Origin: Clostridium sp. JN-9
Lineage (GTDB): Bacteria > Bacillota > Clostridia > Clostridiales > Clostridiaceae
DNA: 64,000 bases
Reading direction: 5' to 3'
Assembly: GCF_004103695.1 (NCBI RefSeq)
Contig: NZ_CP035280.1
Location: 434,001-498,000, forward strand
Shown here in pieces: positions 43,627-51,179 of the stretch; the first letter of the stretch is position 1, and each line of letters opens with the position of its first letter. The translations under genes were made by a program, and so were the position numbers. Below the pieces are notes generated by a model that was not told the DNA's origin, did no database searches, and was given only the letters and a program-made list of their open reading frames with translations.

Positions 43627-43790
43627 AAGCAGTTACGGCAAAGCAAAAAGAGAAAAATGAGACAAATATAGGTGTCAGATAAACTGGCACCTTTTCTGAT
43701 GTCTCCTTCTTTAACTGCTGTTTAGTTTACCTACATTACAACAGCATAACTATATTACTTTTATATATTATGCGCACATGAAAGGCAACA
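43627..43790 (-). pseudogene. Deleted second copy of the YjdF-like gene
   Basis: 43627-43700 matches 41340-41405 (middle of the YjdF-like gene, read on the minus strand) almost base for base, and 43703-43790 resembles the region upstream of that gene (about 41812-41900, including TAACTGCTGTTTAG). About 400 bases between these two parts are missing. The gene duplicate was therefore present and has been deleted. The 110 bases to 43898 show nothing else. Confidence 0.75.
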
Positions 43791-43898
43791 TTCAAAATAC
43801 CAGTTACATCGGAAAACATACCACTTATCTATAAGGGATTGTTCAAAAATTCATATGAAATATAATAAAAATATAAATAAGACAGGAGGAAACAAGTT

Positions 43899-44339
43899 GT
43901 GAAAATTGAAATTGCCATTAAGCCAGATTTGAAGGAACCACATGTGGTTGTATATACTAATGAAGTTACAGATGAAGTACAAAATATAGTTGACAGGCTT
44001 TCAAATCTGCAGATAAAAATAATAACGGGAACTCAGGATAGAAAAATATATCTCATTGAGTATGATGAAATCTATTGCTTTTACAGTGAAAACCAGAAGA
44101 TATATGCAAAAACAGATAAGGGAAGCTTTTGTGTAAAACAAAAACTTTACGAACTTGAAGAAATGCTTAAAGGGAGCTCCTTTTTAAGAATATCCAATTC
44201 ATGCATTGTAAATATGGATAAAGTAAAAAACCTGGATATTTCTTATTCAGGAAGTATAGATATTGTATTTAAAGATGAAAGCAAAGAATTTGTATCAAGA
44301 AGATATGTATCTAAAATTAAAAAATATTTAGGAATATGA
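43899..44339 (+). CDS. LytTR-family DNA-binding regulator
   Basis: A 146-residue transcription regulator without a receiver domain. The C-terminal LytTR domain (about 50-146) has IYLIEYDEIYCFYSENQKIYA, LEEMLKGSSFLRISNSCIVNMDKV and a final FVSRRYVSKIKKYL. The N-terminal 45 residues are a short unassigned segment. The GTG at 43899 lies nine bases after AGGAGG. The next gene is DUF3021, the usual partner of stand-alone LytTR regulators, and the pair is probably autoregulated. It lies within the footprint of the decayed kinase gene. Confidence 0.9.
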   Translation: MKIEIAIKPDLKEPHVVVYTNEVTDEVQNIVDRLSNLQIKIITGTQDRKIYLIEYDEIYCFYSENQKIYAKTDKGSFCVKQKLYELEEMLKGSSFLRISNSCIVNMDKVKNLDISYSGSIDIVFKDESKEFVSRRYVSKIKKYLGI

Positions 44340-44348
44340 GGTGATTTT

Positions 44349-44792
44349 ATGACATTTAAAAAAGCAGTTTTAAGAGGCTTTTTAGGTATACCACTAGGAG
44401 TTTTTATTAGTACAACGATTGGACTTATTTATTCATTAGTTTATGGAGAATTAATGGTTGTTCCTCCTGTAGATGGAGCTACCACTCCTTTAAAAGCATA
44501 TGTAATTCAATATATTGTGAGCATGGTTATAGGATTTGTTTTTGCATTTGGATCAGCAATATTTGAGGTAGATAAATGGAGCATTGCAAAGCAGACAACA
44601 ATGCATTTTCTCCTTACATCAATAGTATTTCTACCATGTTCCATAATGGCAGGATGGGTAGATTTTAATCTTATATCGATTTTAGTTTATTTCGTCATAT
44701 TCATTTTAATTTATGCAGCTATCTGGTTTATTCAATATTTTAGCTGGAAGAGTAAAATCATGAAGTTAAATAAAAAACTACGGGAAAAGTAA
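44349..44792 (+). CDS. DUF3021 membrane protein (LytTR partner)
   Basis: A 147-residue protein with four predicted membrane helices (about 10-30, 45-70, 78-100 and 108-130) and a basic C-terminus. DUF3021 proteins are typically encoded immediately after a LytTR regulator and are thought to bind and inhibit it; this is family knowledge, not visible in the sequence. The ATG follows GAGGTGATTTT, nine bases after the regulator stop. Only eight bases after its stop a remnant of a histidine kinase begins. Confidence 0.85.
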   Translation: MTFKKAVLRGFLGIPLGVFISTTIGLIYSLVYGELMVVPPVDGATTPLKAYVIQYIVSMVIGFVFAFGSAIFEVDKWSIAKQTTMHFLLTSIVFLPCSIMAGWVDFNLISILVYFVIFILIYAAIWFIQYFSWKSKIMKLNKKLREK

Positions 44793-44800
44793 ACAATAAA

Positions 44801-44835
44801 GCGGTATGGTGGTTTCCTTAGCATAGCAAATTCTC
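44801..44835 (+). pseudogene. Remnant of sensor kinase 3' end
   Basis: These 35 bases match 16474-16508, the end of the kinase relic (QHGGSPSIANS), at 30 of 35 positions. They lie 1.2 kb after the N-terminal remnant of the same kind of kinase, so the LytTR/DUF3021 pair occupies the space where the kinase body used to be. Confidence 0.7.
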
Positions 44836-44852
44836 ATATTTTAGCGTTTGTA

Positions 44853-44881
44853 TTGCTTTTGTAAATACAATAGCATATAAT
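44853..44881 (+). promoter_or_regulatory. Promoter of the RelB/RelE-type pair
   Basis: TTGCTT (44853-44858), 17 bases, TATAAT (44876-44881). Inverted arms TGTATT and AATACA lie between the boxes, and ATAGCATAT is directly repeated across the -10 box; either could bind the antitoxin for autorepression. Confidence 0.65.
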
Positions 44882-44905
44882 AGCATATGAAAGGAGTGAT
44901 TTGCA

Positions 44906-45211
44906 ATGGCAAAAACAACAAATCTATATGTAAGGCTTGAACCTGGACTTAAGGAACAGGCGGAATTGGTTTTAGGGAAATTAGGGATTCCAGTGTCTAA
45001 TGCAGTGAACATATTTTTAAAACAAGTTGTTATGCAAAGGGGAATTCCTTTTGATGTTAAGCTTCCTGCTTCAAAACCTATTGCACTTTCAGGTTTATCA
45101 GAAATAGAACTAAATGAGGAATTGAAAAAAGGATATACTGATTTTACTCAAGGAAATACAAAACCCGCTGAGGAAGCTTTTTCGGATATACGTAGGGATT
45201 TTGGTATATGA
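44906..45211 (+). CDS. RelB/DinJ-family antitoxin
   Basis: A 101-residue antitoxin. The ribbon-helix-helix N-terminus AKTTNLYVRLEPGLKEQAELVLGKLG and SNAVNIFLKQVVMQRGIPFDV is typical of RelB/DinJ proteins; the charged C-terminal part (LSEIELNEELKKGY, AEEAFSDIRRDFG) would wrap the toxin. AAGGAGTGAT precedes the ATG. It overlaps the toxin gene by four bases. It is predicted to repress its own promoter together with the toxin. Confidence 0.92.
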   Translation: MAKTTNLYVRLEPGLKEQAELVLGKLGIPVSNAVNIFLKQVVMQRGIPFDVKLPASKPIALSGLSEIELNEELKKGYTDFTQGNTKPAEEAFSDIRRDFGI

Positions 45212-45534
45212 AATATAAGATTGTATTAACAAAACAAGCTGATATTGATTTAAGGAGTATCTATGAATATATTGCATTTACATTATTTGAGCCTGAAACA
45301 GCAGCTAGACAATTGGATAGAATTGAAAAAGGTGTGCTGAGTCTGGATAAAATGCCAGAGCGATTTGGTGTATTTGAAAAAGATCCCTGGTTCAGCAGAG
45401 GGCTTAGAAAGATGCCAGTAGATAACTTCATTGTATTTTACATTTCAAATGTTGAAGATGAAACAGTTACTGTTATACGGGTTATGTATGGAGGAAGGGA
45501 TATTGATAAGCAGCTGAAAAAGACTAATCAGTAA
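45208..45534 (+). CDS. RelE/ParE-family toxin
   Basis: A 108-residue toxin: KYKIVLTKQADIDLRSIYEYIAF at the N-terminus, ERFGVFEKDPWFSRGLRKMPVDNFIVFY and VTVIRVMYGGRDID near the end follow the RelE/ParE fold. Whether it cuts mRNA (RelE) or poisons gyrase (ParE) cannot be told; the arrangement after a RelB/DinJ antitoxin favours the YafQ/RelE side. It starts at the ATGA overlap. A terminator follows at 45560. Confidence 0.9.
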   Translation: MKYKIVLTKQADIDLRSIYEYIAFTLFEPETAARQLDRIEKGVLSLDKMPERFGVFEKDPWFSRGLRKMPVDNFIVFYISNVEDETVTVIRVMYGGRDIDKQLKKTNQ

Positions 45535-45559
45535 GTATGTATATTCAAAGATATGAATC

Positions 45560-45590
45560 AAATAGCATCTACTATTGTAGGTGCTATTTT
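45560..45590 (+). terminator. Terminator after toxin gene
   Basis: AAATAGCATCTAC (45560-45572) pairs with GTAGGTGCTATTT (45577-45589) with one G-U pair and a four-base loop. Confidence 0.75.
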
Positions 45591-45683
45591 AGTATTTAAT
45601 TTATATTATACTGAAATTGATGTTATAATCAGTATAGAATAAAGCATAATTATGCAAAGGCCATATGAAAAAAGGAGTAAATT

Positions 45684-46046
45684 ATGAATTTTATTAAAAT
45701 AAAGAGAATATATGAGCCTAAGGATGAAAATGACGGGTATCGAGTACTGATAGACCGCTTGTGGCCTAGAGGAATTAGTAAGGAAAAGGTTGATATTGAC
45801 CAGTGGGCGAAATCAATAGCTCCAAGTACGGAATTAAGAAAAGAATTTCACCATGATCCAACTTTGATGAATAAATTTAAAGAAAAATATATAAATGAGC
45901 TGAATTACAATGAGTCTTCGGATGAGTTCACAGATTGTATTAAAGAAAAGCTTGAATATGGCAATGTTACATTAATTTATGCCGCAAAGAGCCAGACGAG
46001 CAATAACGCAGTGATTTTAAAGGAATGGCTGGAGGAACGTGTTTAA
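45684..46046 (+). CDS. DUF488 (YeaO-like) protein
   Basis: A 120-residue cytoplasmic protein of the DUF488 family. RIYEPKDENDGYRVLIDRLWPRGISKEK and WAKSIAPSTELRKEFHHDP are the signature of YeaO-like proteins; FKEKYINEL and VTLIYAAKSQTSNNAVIL follow. The function is not established. The start follows AAAAAAGGAGT. It has its own AT-rich upstream region after the toxin terminator and is followed on the right by the IS110 element. Confidence 0.85.
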   Translation: MNFIKIKRIYEPKDENDGYRVLIDRLWPRGISKEKVDIDQWAKSIAPSTELRKEFHHDPTLMNKFKEKYINELNYNESSDEFTDCIKEKLEYGNVTLIYAAKSQTSNNAVILKEWLEERV

Positions 46047-46165
46047 AGCAATTTGGTAATATGTCAAGAACAAAATAAAAAGAAAATGAAATGATTCTTC
46101 AAAAAAAGGGTAACCCTAATAAACATACAGTCAAATCAGAATGTATGTTCGTGTGTCTTATATAA

Positions 46166-47440
46166 TTAATCTACTCTATTTGAAGAGTAGAGTTGATTTT
46201 TAGCCAGCAATCCAAAAATCAAACGGATTAATTTACGAGAAGTTAGCGCGAGTGCTCGTTTATGCTGATGTGTAGTCACTTCAGCAAATTTCTTCTGGTA
46301 GAAAGCTTGATATTCAGGAACGTGTCTTATGACACTACCAGCGGCTTCTATCAGATAATAACGTAAATAACGGTTACCTGCTTTGTTCATTGGCGTATTT
46401 TCAGCCTTGAAATCACCAGATTGATTTTCTTTCCATACGATGCCAGCATATTTAGCAATAGCATCATTATTAGGGAATGCATGCACACTGCCTAATTCGG
46501 CAAGAATACCACTGGAATAAACAGGGCCAAAACCAGGGATTGACATGAGAATTTGATATTCCACAGGATTCATTCCCATAACCGCTTTCTCAATGGCTTT
46601 ATTAATAGTACTCAGTTCTTTTTCAAAAGCCTGAATACAGTTAAAAGAGCATGCAATTGAAGTCGTTAATGGCTCATACAAACATTTATCAAGGCGATAT
46701 GAATTACGAGCAGCTTGTTGAAGAATTTTAGCAGTCATCTGTGGATCAGAAATTCTCTTTCGACTCTTTGTATTGATGAATTCAACAAGTTCTTCTATGG
46801 AAGCATTTGCAATGTCTTCAGAAGATAAAAAATCCGTCAGGATAGAGGAAGCAGTGGCACCATATTTATTAGAAAAAGGATGTTCTTCACCATCTAACAA
46901 AGCAAATTCGCTAAACTTGAGAAATACATTTGATAGCATATATGTCTTCTCCCTGGTTAAGCATTCAACTATATGAAGCCTGTGTCTTGTAAGCCTTTGT
47001 AGGGCAAGGTATTGAGAACCACGCCAAGGCTCAGTATGAATCCTGCCGACTCTTGCAAAATCAGCAATAACAAAAGAGTCAATGCCATCATTTTTGTTAA
47101 GAGCATTAAAGGAATCTTTGTAGTTAGCAACTTCCTTAGGATTCAAACAGTAGACGTAGGGTTTATATGGCACAAGTTTTTCACTTGCAGATAAAAAATT
47201 AGCTATATGCACGCCATAAAATGAAGTAGACTCAAGACCAATAATAGTAACCTTAAATATATTATTTTCTAGTATCTTGACGAGCATGGATTCTAGTTGT
47301 TCTGCACCAGATTGTGTATTAGGAACAGGTTTCATTTTAATAAAAAATTCCTGTTCAAAGTTAATTGCAGAGACAACATTTTGTCTCGCACCAATATCGA
47401 TACCAACAAATAGAGTTGATAAGTAATCTACTTTCTTCAT
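46166..47440 (-). CDS. IS110-family transposase (DEDD)
   Basis: A 424-residue recombinase. The N-terminal DEDD/RuvC-like domain has FVGIDIGARQNVVSAIN with the first aspartate, IIGLESTSFYG with the glutamate, and NDGIDSFVIADFARVG with the paired aspartates; the C-terminal Transposase-20 domain has LMSIPGFGPVYSSGILAELG, AIAKYAGIVW and NRYLRYYLIEAA, containing the catalytic serine region. The ATG at 47440 follows AAAGGTGGTG; the in-frame extension to 47533 belongs to the leader. IS110 enzymes are guided by a bridge RNA encoded next to the gene. Confidence 0.93.
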   Translation of the reverse strand: MKKVDYLSTLFVGIDIGARQNVVSAINFEQEFFIKMKPVPNTQSGAEQLESMLVKILENNIFKVTIIGLESTSFYGVHIANFLSASEKLVPYKPYVYCLNPKEVANYKDSFNALNKNDGIDSFVIADFARVGRIHTEPWRGSQYLALQRLTRHRLHIVECLTREKTYMLSNVFLKFSEFALLDGEEHPFSNKYGATASSILTDFLSSEDIANASIEELVEFINTKSRKRISDPQMTAKILQQAARNSYRLDKCLYEPLTTSIACSFNCIQAFEKELSTINKAIEKAVMGMNPVEYQILMSIPGFGPVYSSGILAELGSVHAFPNNDAIAKYAGIVWKENQSGDFKAENTPMNKAGNRYLRYYLIEAAGSVIRHVPEYQAFYQKKFAEVTTHQHKRALALTSRKLIRLIFGLLAKNQLYSSNRVD

Positions 47441-47700
47441 GAAATCACCACCTTTCGAAAGTAATGAGGAAATTAGAAAAGGAATTATCCTAATCCAGAG
47501 TACTGACTGCAACCTCGCGTAATCAGCATTCAACCAAGCGAAATACCTTGCTGGTGGCTACGAATGGAGATGCAACATTTGTGTAAGCAGAATTTGATAC
47601 TCTGGTCAGGCTGCAAGCTTTCTAGGCAATAACAATATGTTTTGCAGGAGAATACAGCAGTAACCTTCGCTAAAGTCCGTTAGGACTATTTTAGCATTAG
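47441..47700 (-). ncRNA. Probable IS110 bridge-RNA region
   Basis: Non-coding stretch on the 5' side of the transposase, where IS110 bridge RNAs lie. It is structured: a 5' hairpin from GCTAAA-GTCC paired with GGAC...TTTAGC (47669-47695), and TACTCTGG (47598-47605) pairs with CCAGAGTA (47495-47502) to enclose a large loop region. It is richer in G+C than the flanks. The exact RNA ends and the two guide loops are not assigned. Confidence 0.5.
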
Positions 47701-47829
47701 GAAATTCCTTTATAAATAGTTAATGTAAGTTGTATAGATAGGAATGTAAAATAGATAGCAATAATGAATTGGGGGAATCCCCACAGAAAAACATAGATAC
47801 TTTCTTATCTATACTAAAATATAAAAATA

Positions 47830-47870
47830 AATAAGTTTATAGCAGTCATTTAACTGACTATAAACTTATT
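47830..47870 (+). promoter_or_regulatory. Inverted repeat in leader of SEC-C gene
   Basis: AATAAGTTTATAG with TCA (47830-47848, three-base bulge) pairs with TGACTATAAACTTATT (47855-47870), ending five bases before the GAGGAG ribosome binding site. It could be an operator or a leader hairpin. Confidence 0.5.
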
Positions 47871-47887
47871 ATACGAGGAGAATAGTT

Positions 47888-49126
47888 ATGGATAAAAAAA
47901 TTGATAAGAAAACAGAGGAACTTGCAATGAGGGCATTAGAAAATGCAAAGGCTTTTGGCCAGAAACTAGAGGAAAACAGAGAGAAGCGACTCTGGAAGAA
48001 GGTTCAGATTCCATGTAGTCTTTATGATGCAATTAAAGGATTAACGAAGAATGAAATGGATTCAATTCGAAAAACTTATGGCTTTAAAAACTTAAGTGCT
48101 CTTAAAAAAGCAGAATTGGCACCTGAGCTTGCTAAATTAATTCCTTCTAAATTTAAGGAGATTATTTACACATTGGATCAAAGCAGGTATGACCTTATTA
48201 AATTAATTATTAAAAATTCAGGAGTTATACCAGATGTGGGTATATCTATTTCTAAAGCTGAAACTTTCATAAATTATAGTATGATTTTCTGTGGATTACA
48301 AGATAATCAAAAGGTATTATTTATGCCTGATGAACTTATAAATGTTTTTACTCACATTGATGACAGTAAACTTAAAAATATTGTAAGACGAAATACAGAG
48401 TGGATACGCTTGACTCATGGGCTGCTTTATTACTATGGTGTTATGGACGCTTGGCCTATTACGAAGAAGATAAGTGAGCTTACAGGTGAGAATGTTGATA
48501 TTCTTGAATTTATGAATGTAATGTCTTTTGCCTGTGATTTCTATGATCAGGCCGATTTAACACCATATGGCTACGCAGATAGCAGAGTTTTCGATGTAAA
48601 GAAAATTGTTGAAGAACAGAAAATGAGAAAGCAGATTGATTATTATCCCATTACAAAAAATCATTTGCTAAAAGCCAGTGCTCCTAATTATTTTGATAAA
48701 ACGCAGGAGATGAGAAGCTTTATTAATTTCATTATAGAGTATTATGATCTATCAGATGAAGAAATAGATGAAATAGCCTTTCAGATGGTTACAATGATTA
48801 ATTTGGATTTTAGACCTGACATGATTATGGAATACCTGCAAAGCTATCTTGAGTTTCCGTCTTTTGAATTTGCACAGCAGTTAGTAGGAAAAGTAATGGA
48901 ATTATATAACAATACACGTCAATGGGTGCTAAAAGGGCATACTCCTAATGAGCTGTTTAAAGAAGAAAGAAAGTTTTTACAGCCACTGCCAGCAGAACCA
49001 CTTATAACAAACAAGCAACATTCCAGCGTAATTGATCTAAAAACTAAAAAAAAGATTGGTCGAAATGATCCGTGTCCTTGCGGAAGCGGTAAAAAGTTCA
49101 AAAATTGCTGCGGGAAAGTTAGGTGA
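47888..49126 (+). CDS. SEC-C motif protein of unknown function
   Basis: A 412-residue, mostly helical cytoplasmic protein ending in a zinc-binding SEC-C motif, [19 protein letters not shown] (last 22 residues). The rest is unassigned: [22 protein letters not shown] near 45-66 and [12 protein letters not shown] near 178 are notable but not diagnostic. SEC-C tails occur on SecA and on many proteins of phage-defence or stress loci. The ATG follows GAGGAG. The next gene (NERD/HRDC) starts nine bases after its stop, so the two probably form an operon. Confidence 0.8.
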   Translation: MDKKIDKKTEELAMRALENAKAFGQKLEENREKRLWKKVQIPCSLYDAIKGLTKNEMDSIRKTYGFKNLSALKKAELAPELAKLIPSKFKEIIYTLDQSRYDLIKLIIKNSGVIPDVGISISKAETFINYSMIFCGLQDNQKVLFMPDELINVFTHIDDSKLKNIVRRNTEWIRLTHGLLYYYGVMDAWPITKKISELTGENVDILEFMNVMSFACDFYDQADLTPYGYADSRVFDVKKIVEEQKMRKQIDYYPITKNHLLKASAPNYFDKTQEMRSFINFIIEYYDLSDEEIDEIAFQMVTMINLDFRPDMIMEYLQSYLEFPSFEFAQQLVGKVMELYNNTRQWVLKGHTPNELFKEERKFLQPLPAEPLITNKQHSSVIDLKTKKKIGRNDPCPCGSGKKFKNCCGKVR

Positions 49127-49134
49127 GCAATTGA

Positions 49135-50181
49135 ATGGGATTATTTAATAGAATGAAAGAACCGGTTTTTCTTAAGGAAAGCAGTGATGCTGAAGTACAA
49201 TTAGAAAAGCTTAAAGCATTAGAACCATTACTAAATACAGAAGGGCAAAATGTTATAAAACAAGATATAAAATGCCTTGAATATGGAATTGTAGGAGAAA
49301 AGAATATTGAATTTGAACTAAAAAATAGTCATATGCCTATATATATTTTACATGATATCTATCTAAAGGATGGAGATCTGAGTGCCCAGATAGATTATCT
49401 TGTGTTTACAAAAAAAATTTGCTTTGTCATCGAATGTAAAAATCTTTATGGAGATATTGAAATTAATAGTTCAGGTGATTTTATTCGAACTATTGAATTT
49501 GGAGGCAGAAAGAAAAAAGAAGGCATTTATTCGCCTATCACACAGAATCAACGACATTTAGAATTAATGAAGAAAATCAAGACAGACAACAAAAATAATA
49601 TATTGACTAAATATATGGCAGGAAGATACTTTGAGGATTTTAATAAATCGGTAGTAGTTTTGGCTAATCCTAAGACTGTACTTAATGCAAAGTATGCAAA
49701 GAAAGAGGTAAAAGAGAAAGTTATTCGTGCTGATCAGTTGGTTAAATATATAAAAGAAGTGTATGAAAATTCTAAAGCAGCAGCTGATTCAGAAGATAGA
49801 TTGTTAGCCTGGGCTCAATCTTACTTGGATTTACATAAGGTTGTGGAGAAAGACTATACTGGGAAATATAATCAGTATAAAATAACACAACAGAATCCAG
49901 ACCAAGAAGTATCCACTCACGCAGCAGAGAAAAGCACAATAACAGTAGATGAAGTACCAGTAGAAGAAACAGATATTTTTAAAGAATTAAAGGCATACCG
50001 ATTATATAAGAGCCGTGAAGAAAAAATAAAACCTTATTTTATTTATAATAACAATCAGTTAAAAGATTTAATTTCTATAATGCCTGGAAACAAAGAAGAA
50101 CTGCAGACAGTTGCAGGGTTTGGTGAGGTAAAAGCGAATAAGTATGGCGATGATATCTTGAAAATTATAAAGAAATATTAG
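49135..50181 (+). CDS. NERD-domain nuclease-like protein with HRDC C-terminus
   Basis: A 348-residue protein. The NERD domain (about 50-190) has GEKNIEFELKNSH, SAQIDYLVFTKKICFVIECKNLYGDIEI (D and ECK of a PD-(D/E)XK-like core) and GIYSPITQNQRHL. The C-terminal HRDC domain (about 285-348) has FKELKAYRLYKSREEKIKPYFIYNN, LKDLISIMPGNKEEL and VAGFGEVKANKYG. NERD plus HRDC suggests a nuclease or DNA-processing role, with the HRDC part binding nucleic acid. It is coupled to the SEC-C gene. Substrate and role are unknown. Confidence 0.85.
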   Translation: MGLFNRMKEPVFLKESSDAEVQLEKLKALEPLLNTEGQNVIKQDIKCLEYGIVGEKNIEFELKNSHMPIYILHDIYLKDGDLSAQIDYLVFTKKICFVIECKNLYGDIEINSSGDFIRTIEFGGRKKKEGIYSPITQNQRHLELMKKIKTDNKNNILTKYMAGRYFEDFNKSVVVLANPKTVLNAKYAKKEVKEKVIRADQLVKYIKEVYENSKAAADSEDRLLAWAQSYLDLHKVVEKDYTGKYNQYKITQQNPDQEVSTHAAEKSTITVDEVPVEETDIFKELKAYRLYKSREEKIKPYFIYNNNQLKDLISIMPGNKEELQTVAGFGEVKANKYGDDILKIIKKY

Positions 50182-50224
50182 ATAGTTTCAAATAAAGCTG
50201 CTGGATACGATGGGGGGGAGATTA

Positions 50225-50773
50225 ATGAAGTATATTCCACTGATAAATGATGAATTTAAGAAAAAAATATTGGATTTTCTATATGAAGATGAACTGTTTA
50301 ATGTGTTTTCAATTCATTTTATAGAAAATCAAGTTGAAGATATAGGAGAACTTTATGTTGGAGAATCAAATGATAAGATTGATACCATCTTGCATATGAA
50401 ATTCGATGGTAATTCTTATTTTACAAACTTTTTTACTAAAAATGAAATAGGATATACTGAAATTGCAAAACAACTTCAAATACTAAACTATAATAGAGTT
50501 TTATTAGCAGGTAAAAGAAAAGAAGTATCAAAAGTATTATCATGCCTTGGTAAAAAAGTGAAATCTACTCCTGACATATATTACAAATTTGATGTAAATA
50601 GACACTGTAACCAAACCATACATCCTAATATTACATATAGAATGGCTACTTGTAGACAAGAAGATATGAGTAAAATCAGCGAATATATGATTAGTTTTTT
50701 TGAGCCTGCAAATGAGCAACAGATTTCAGATATAACTGATAAAAAGAAGTTAATTGAAGACATAAAAGTTTGA
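50225..50773 (+). pseudogene. Acetyltransferase-like gene, truncated
   Basis: The N-terminal 182 residues of a protein resembling the N-terminal domain of some GNAT acetyltransferases (ELYVGESNDKIDTILHMKFDGNSYF, YRMATCRQEDMSKISEYM). It stops at 50771-50773 after DKKKLIEDIKV; the following bases still read IYILISGESDEF in frame, the expected continuation, before homology ends. The catalytic acetyl-CoA-binding part is missing. The start follows GGGGGGGAGA. A 36-base scrap of a relative lies at 36793. The assignment to GNAT is tentative. Confidence 0.6.
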
Positions 50774-50815
50774 ATTTATATCCTAATTAGTGGTGAATCT
50801 GATGAATTCAGTTAC

Positions 50816-51055
50816 TTGCTAAATGCTAAGCTGAGATTATTGGTGGGCTTCATTATGAGAATTCAGTTTGTGCAAAATTTGCACAAACTGCGGATGATGG
50901 AAAAACTTATCAATATAAATTTTATTCTTTATCAGCCATTATTGCCGTTGGTTATCGTATCAAGAGCAGATCATAAAAAAGAACATATGGGATTAACTAC
51001 TTGGTTATACAAGAGTGATTTTGATAAATTAATGGAAGAAAGCGATATAAAGTAA
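50816..51055 (+). pseudogene. RhuM-family virulence-protein fragment
   Basis: In the proper frame the bases near 50851-50965 read ENSVCAKFAQTADDGKTYQY and then KFYSLSAIIAVGYRIKS, the conserved core of RhuM-type proteins, and further on RADHKKEHMGLTTW, another conserved RhuM segment, joined after an internal deletion and frame change. The first and last parts are missing. It is a relic fused to the truncated acetyltransferase-like gene. Confidence 0.6.
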
Positions 51056-51077
51056 GAAACTGTTGTGGGTTTATTCA

Positions 51078-51145
51078 CGAGAGCCGAAAAACTTAAAAAA
51101 ATTACTCTCGGCATGCATTCATGAGAACATATCGAGAGTATGTTT
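51078..51145 (+). terminator. Terminator hairpin, member 2 of a repeated RNA hairpin
   Basis: CTCTCGGCATG (51105-51115) pairs with CATATCGAGAG (51128-51138), then TATGTTTTTG. The left arm can alternatively pair with CGAGAG at 51078-51083, giving two mutually exclusive folds. The loop and flanks (GAGAACATATCGAG, TTTTTG) match the hairpin at 14167-14208, with compensating base pairs. Confidence 0.7.
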
Positions 51146-51179
51146 TTGACCCCTTGGAGTCACTCCAAGGTATCAGATG

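Larger units (their letters stand above)
46060..47750 (-). mobile_element. IS110-family insertion sequence (ends approximate)
   Basis: Contains an intact IS110 transposase on the minus strand and, on its 5' side, about 260 bases of conserved-looking non-coding DNA. IS110 elements lack terminal inverted repeats, so ends cannot be placed exactly; I bracket them by the DUF488 gene on the left and the SEC-C gene leader on the right. The transposase is complete, so the element may be active. Confidence 0.75.

Noticed and set aside
44801-44905. Separate small gene between DUF3021 and the antitoxin
   Set aside because: The bases are the kinase remnant followed by the antitoxin promoter; no start with a ribosome binding site is present.
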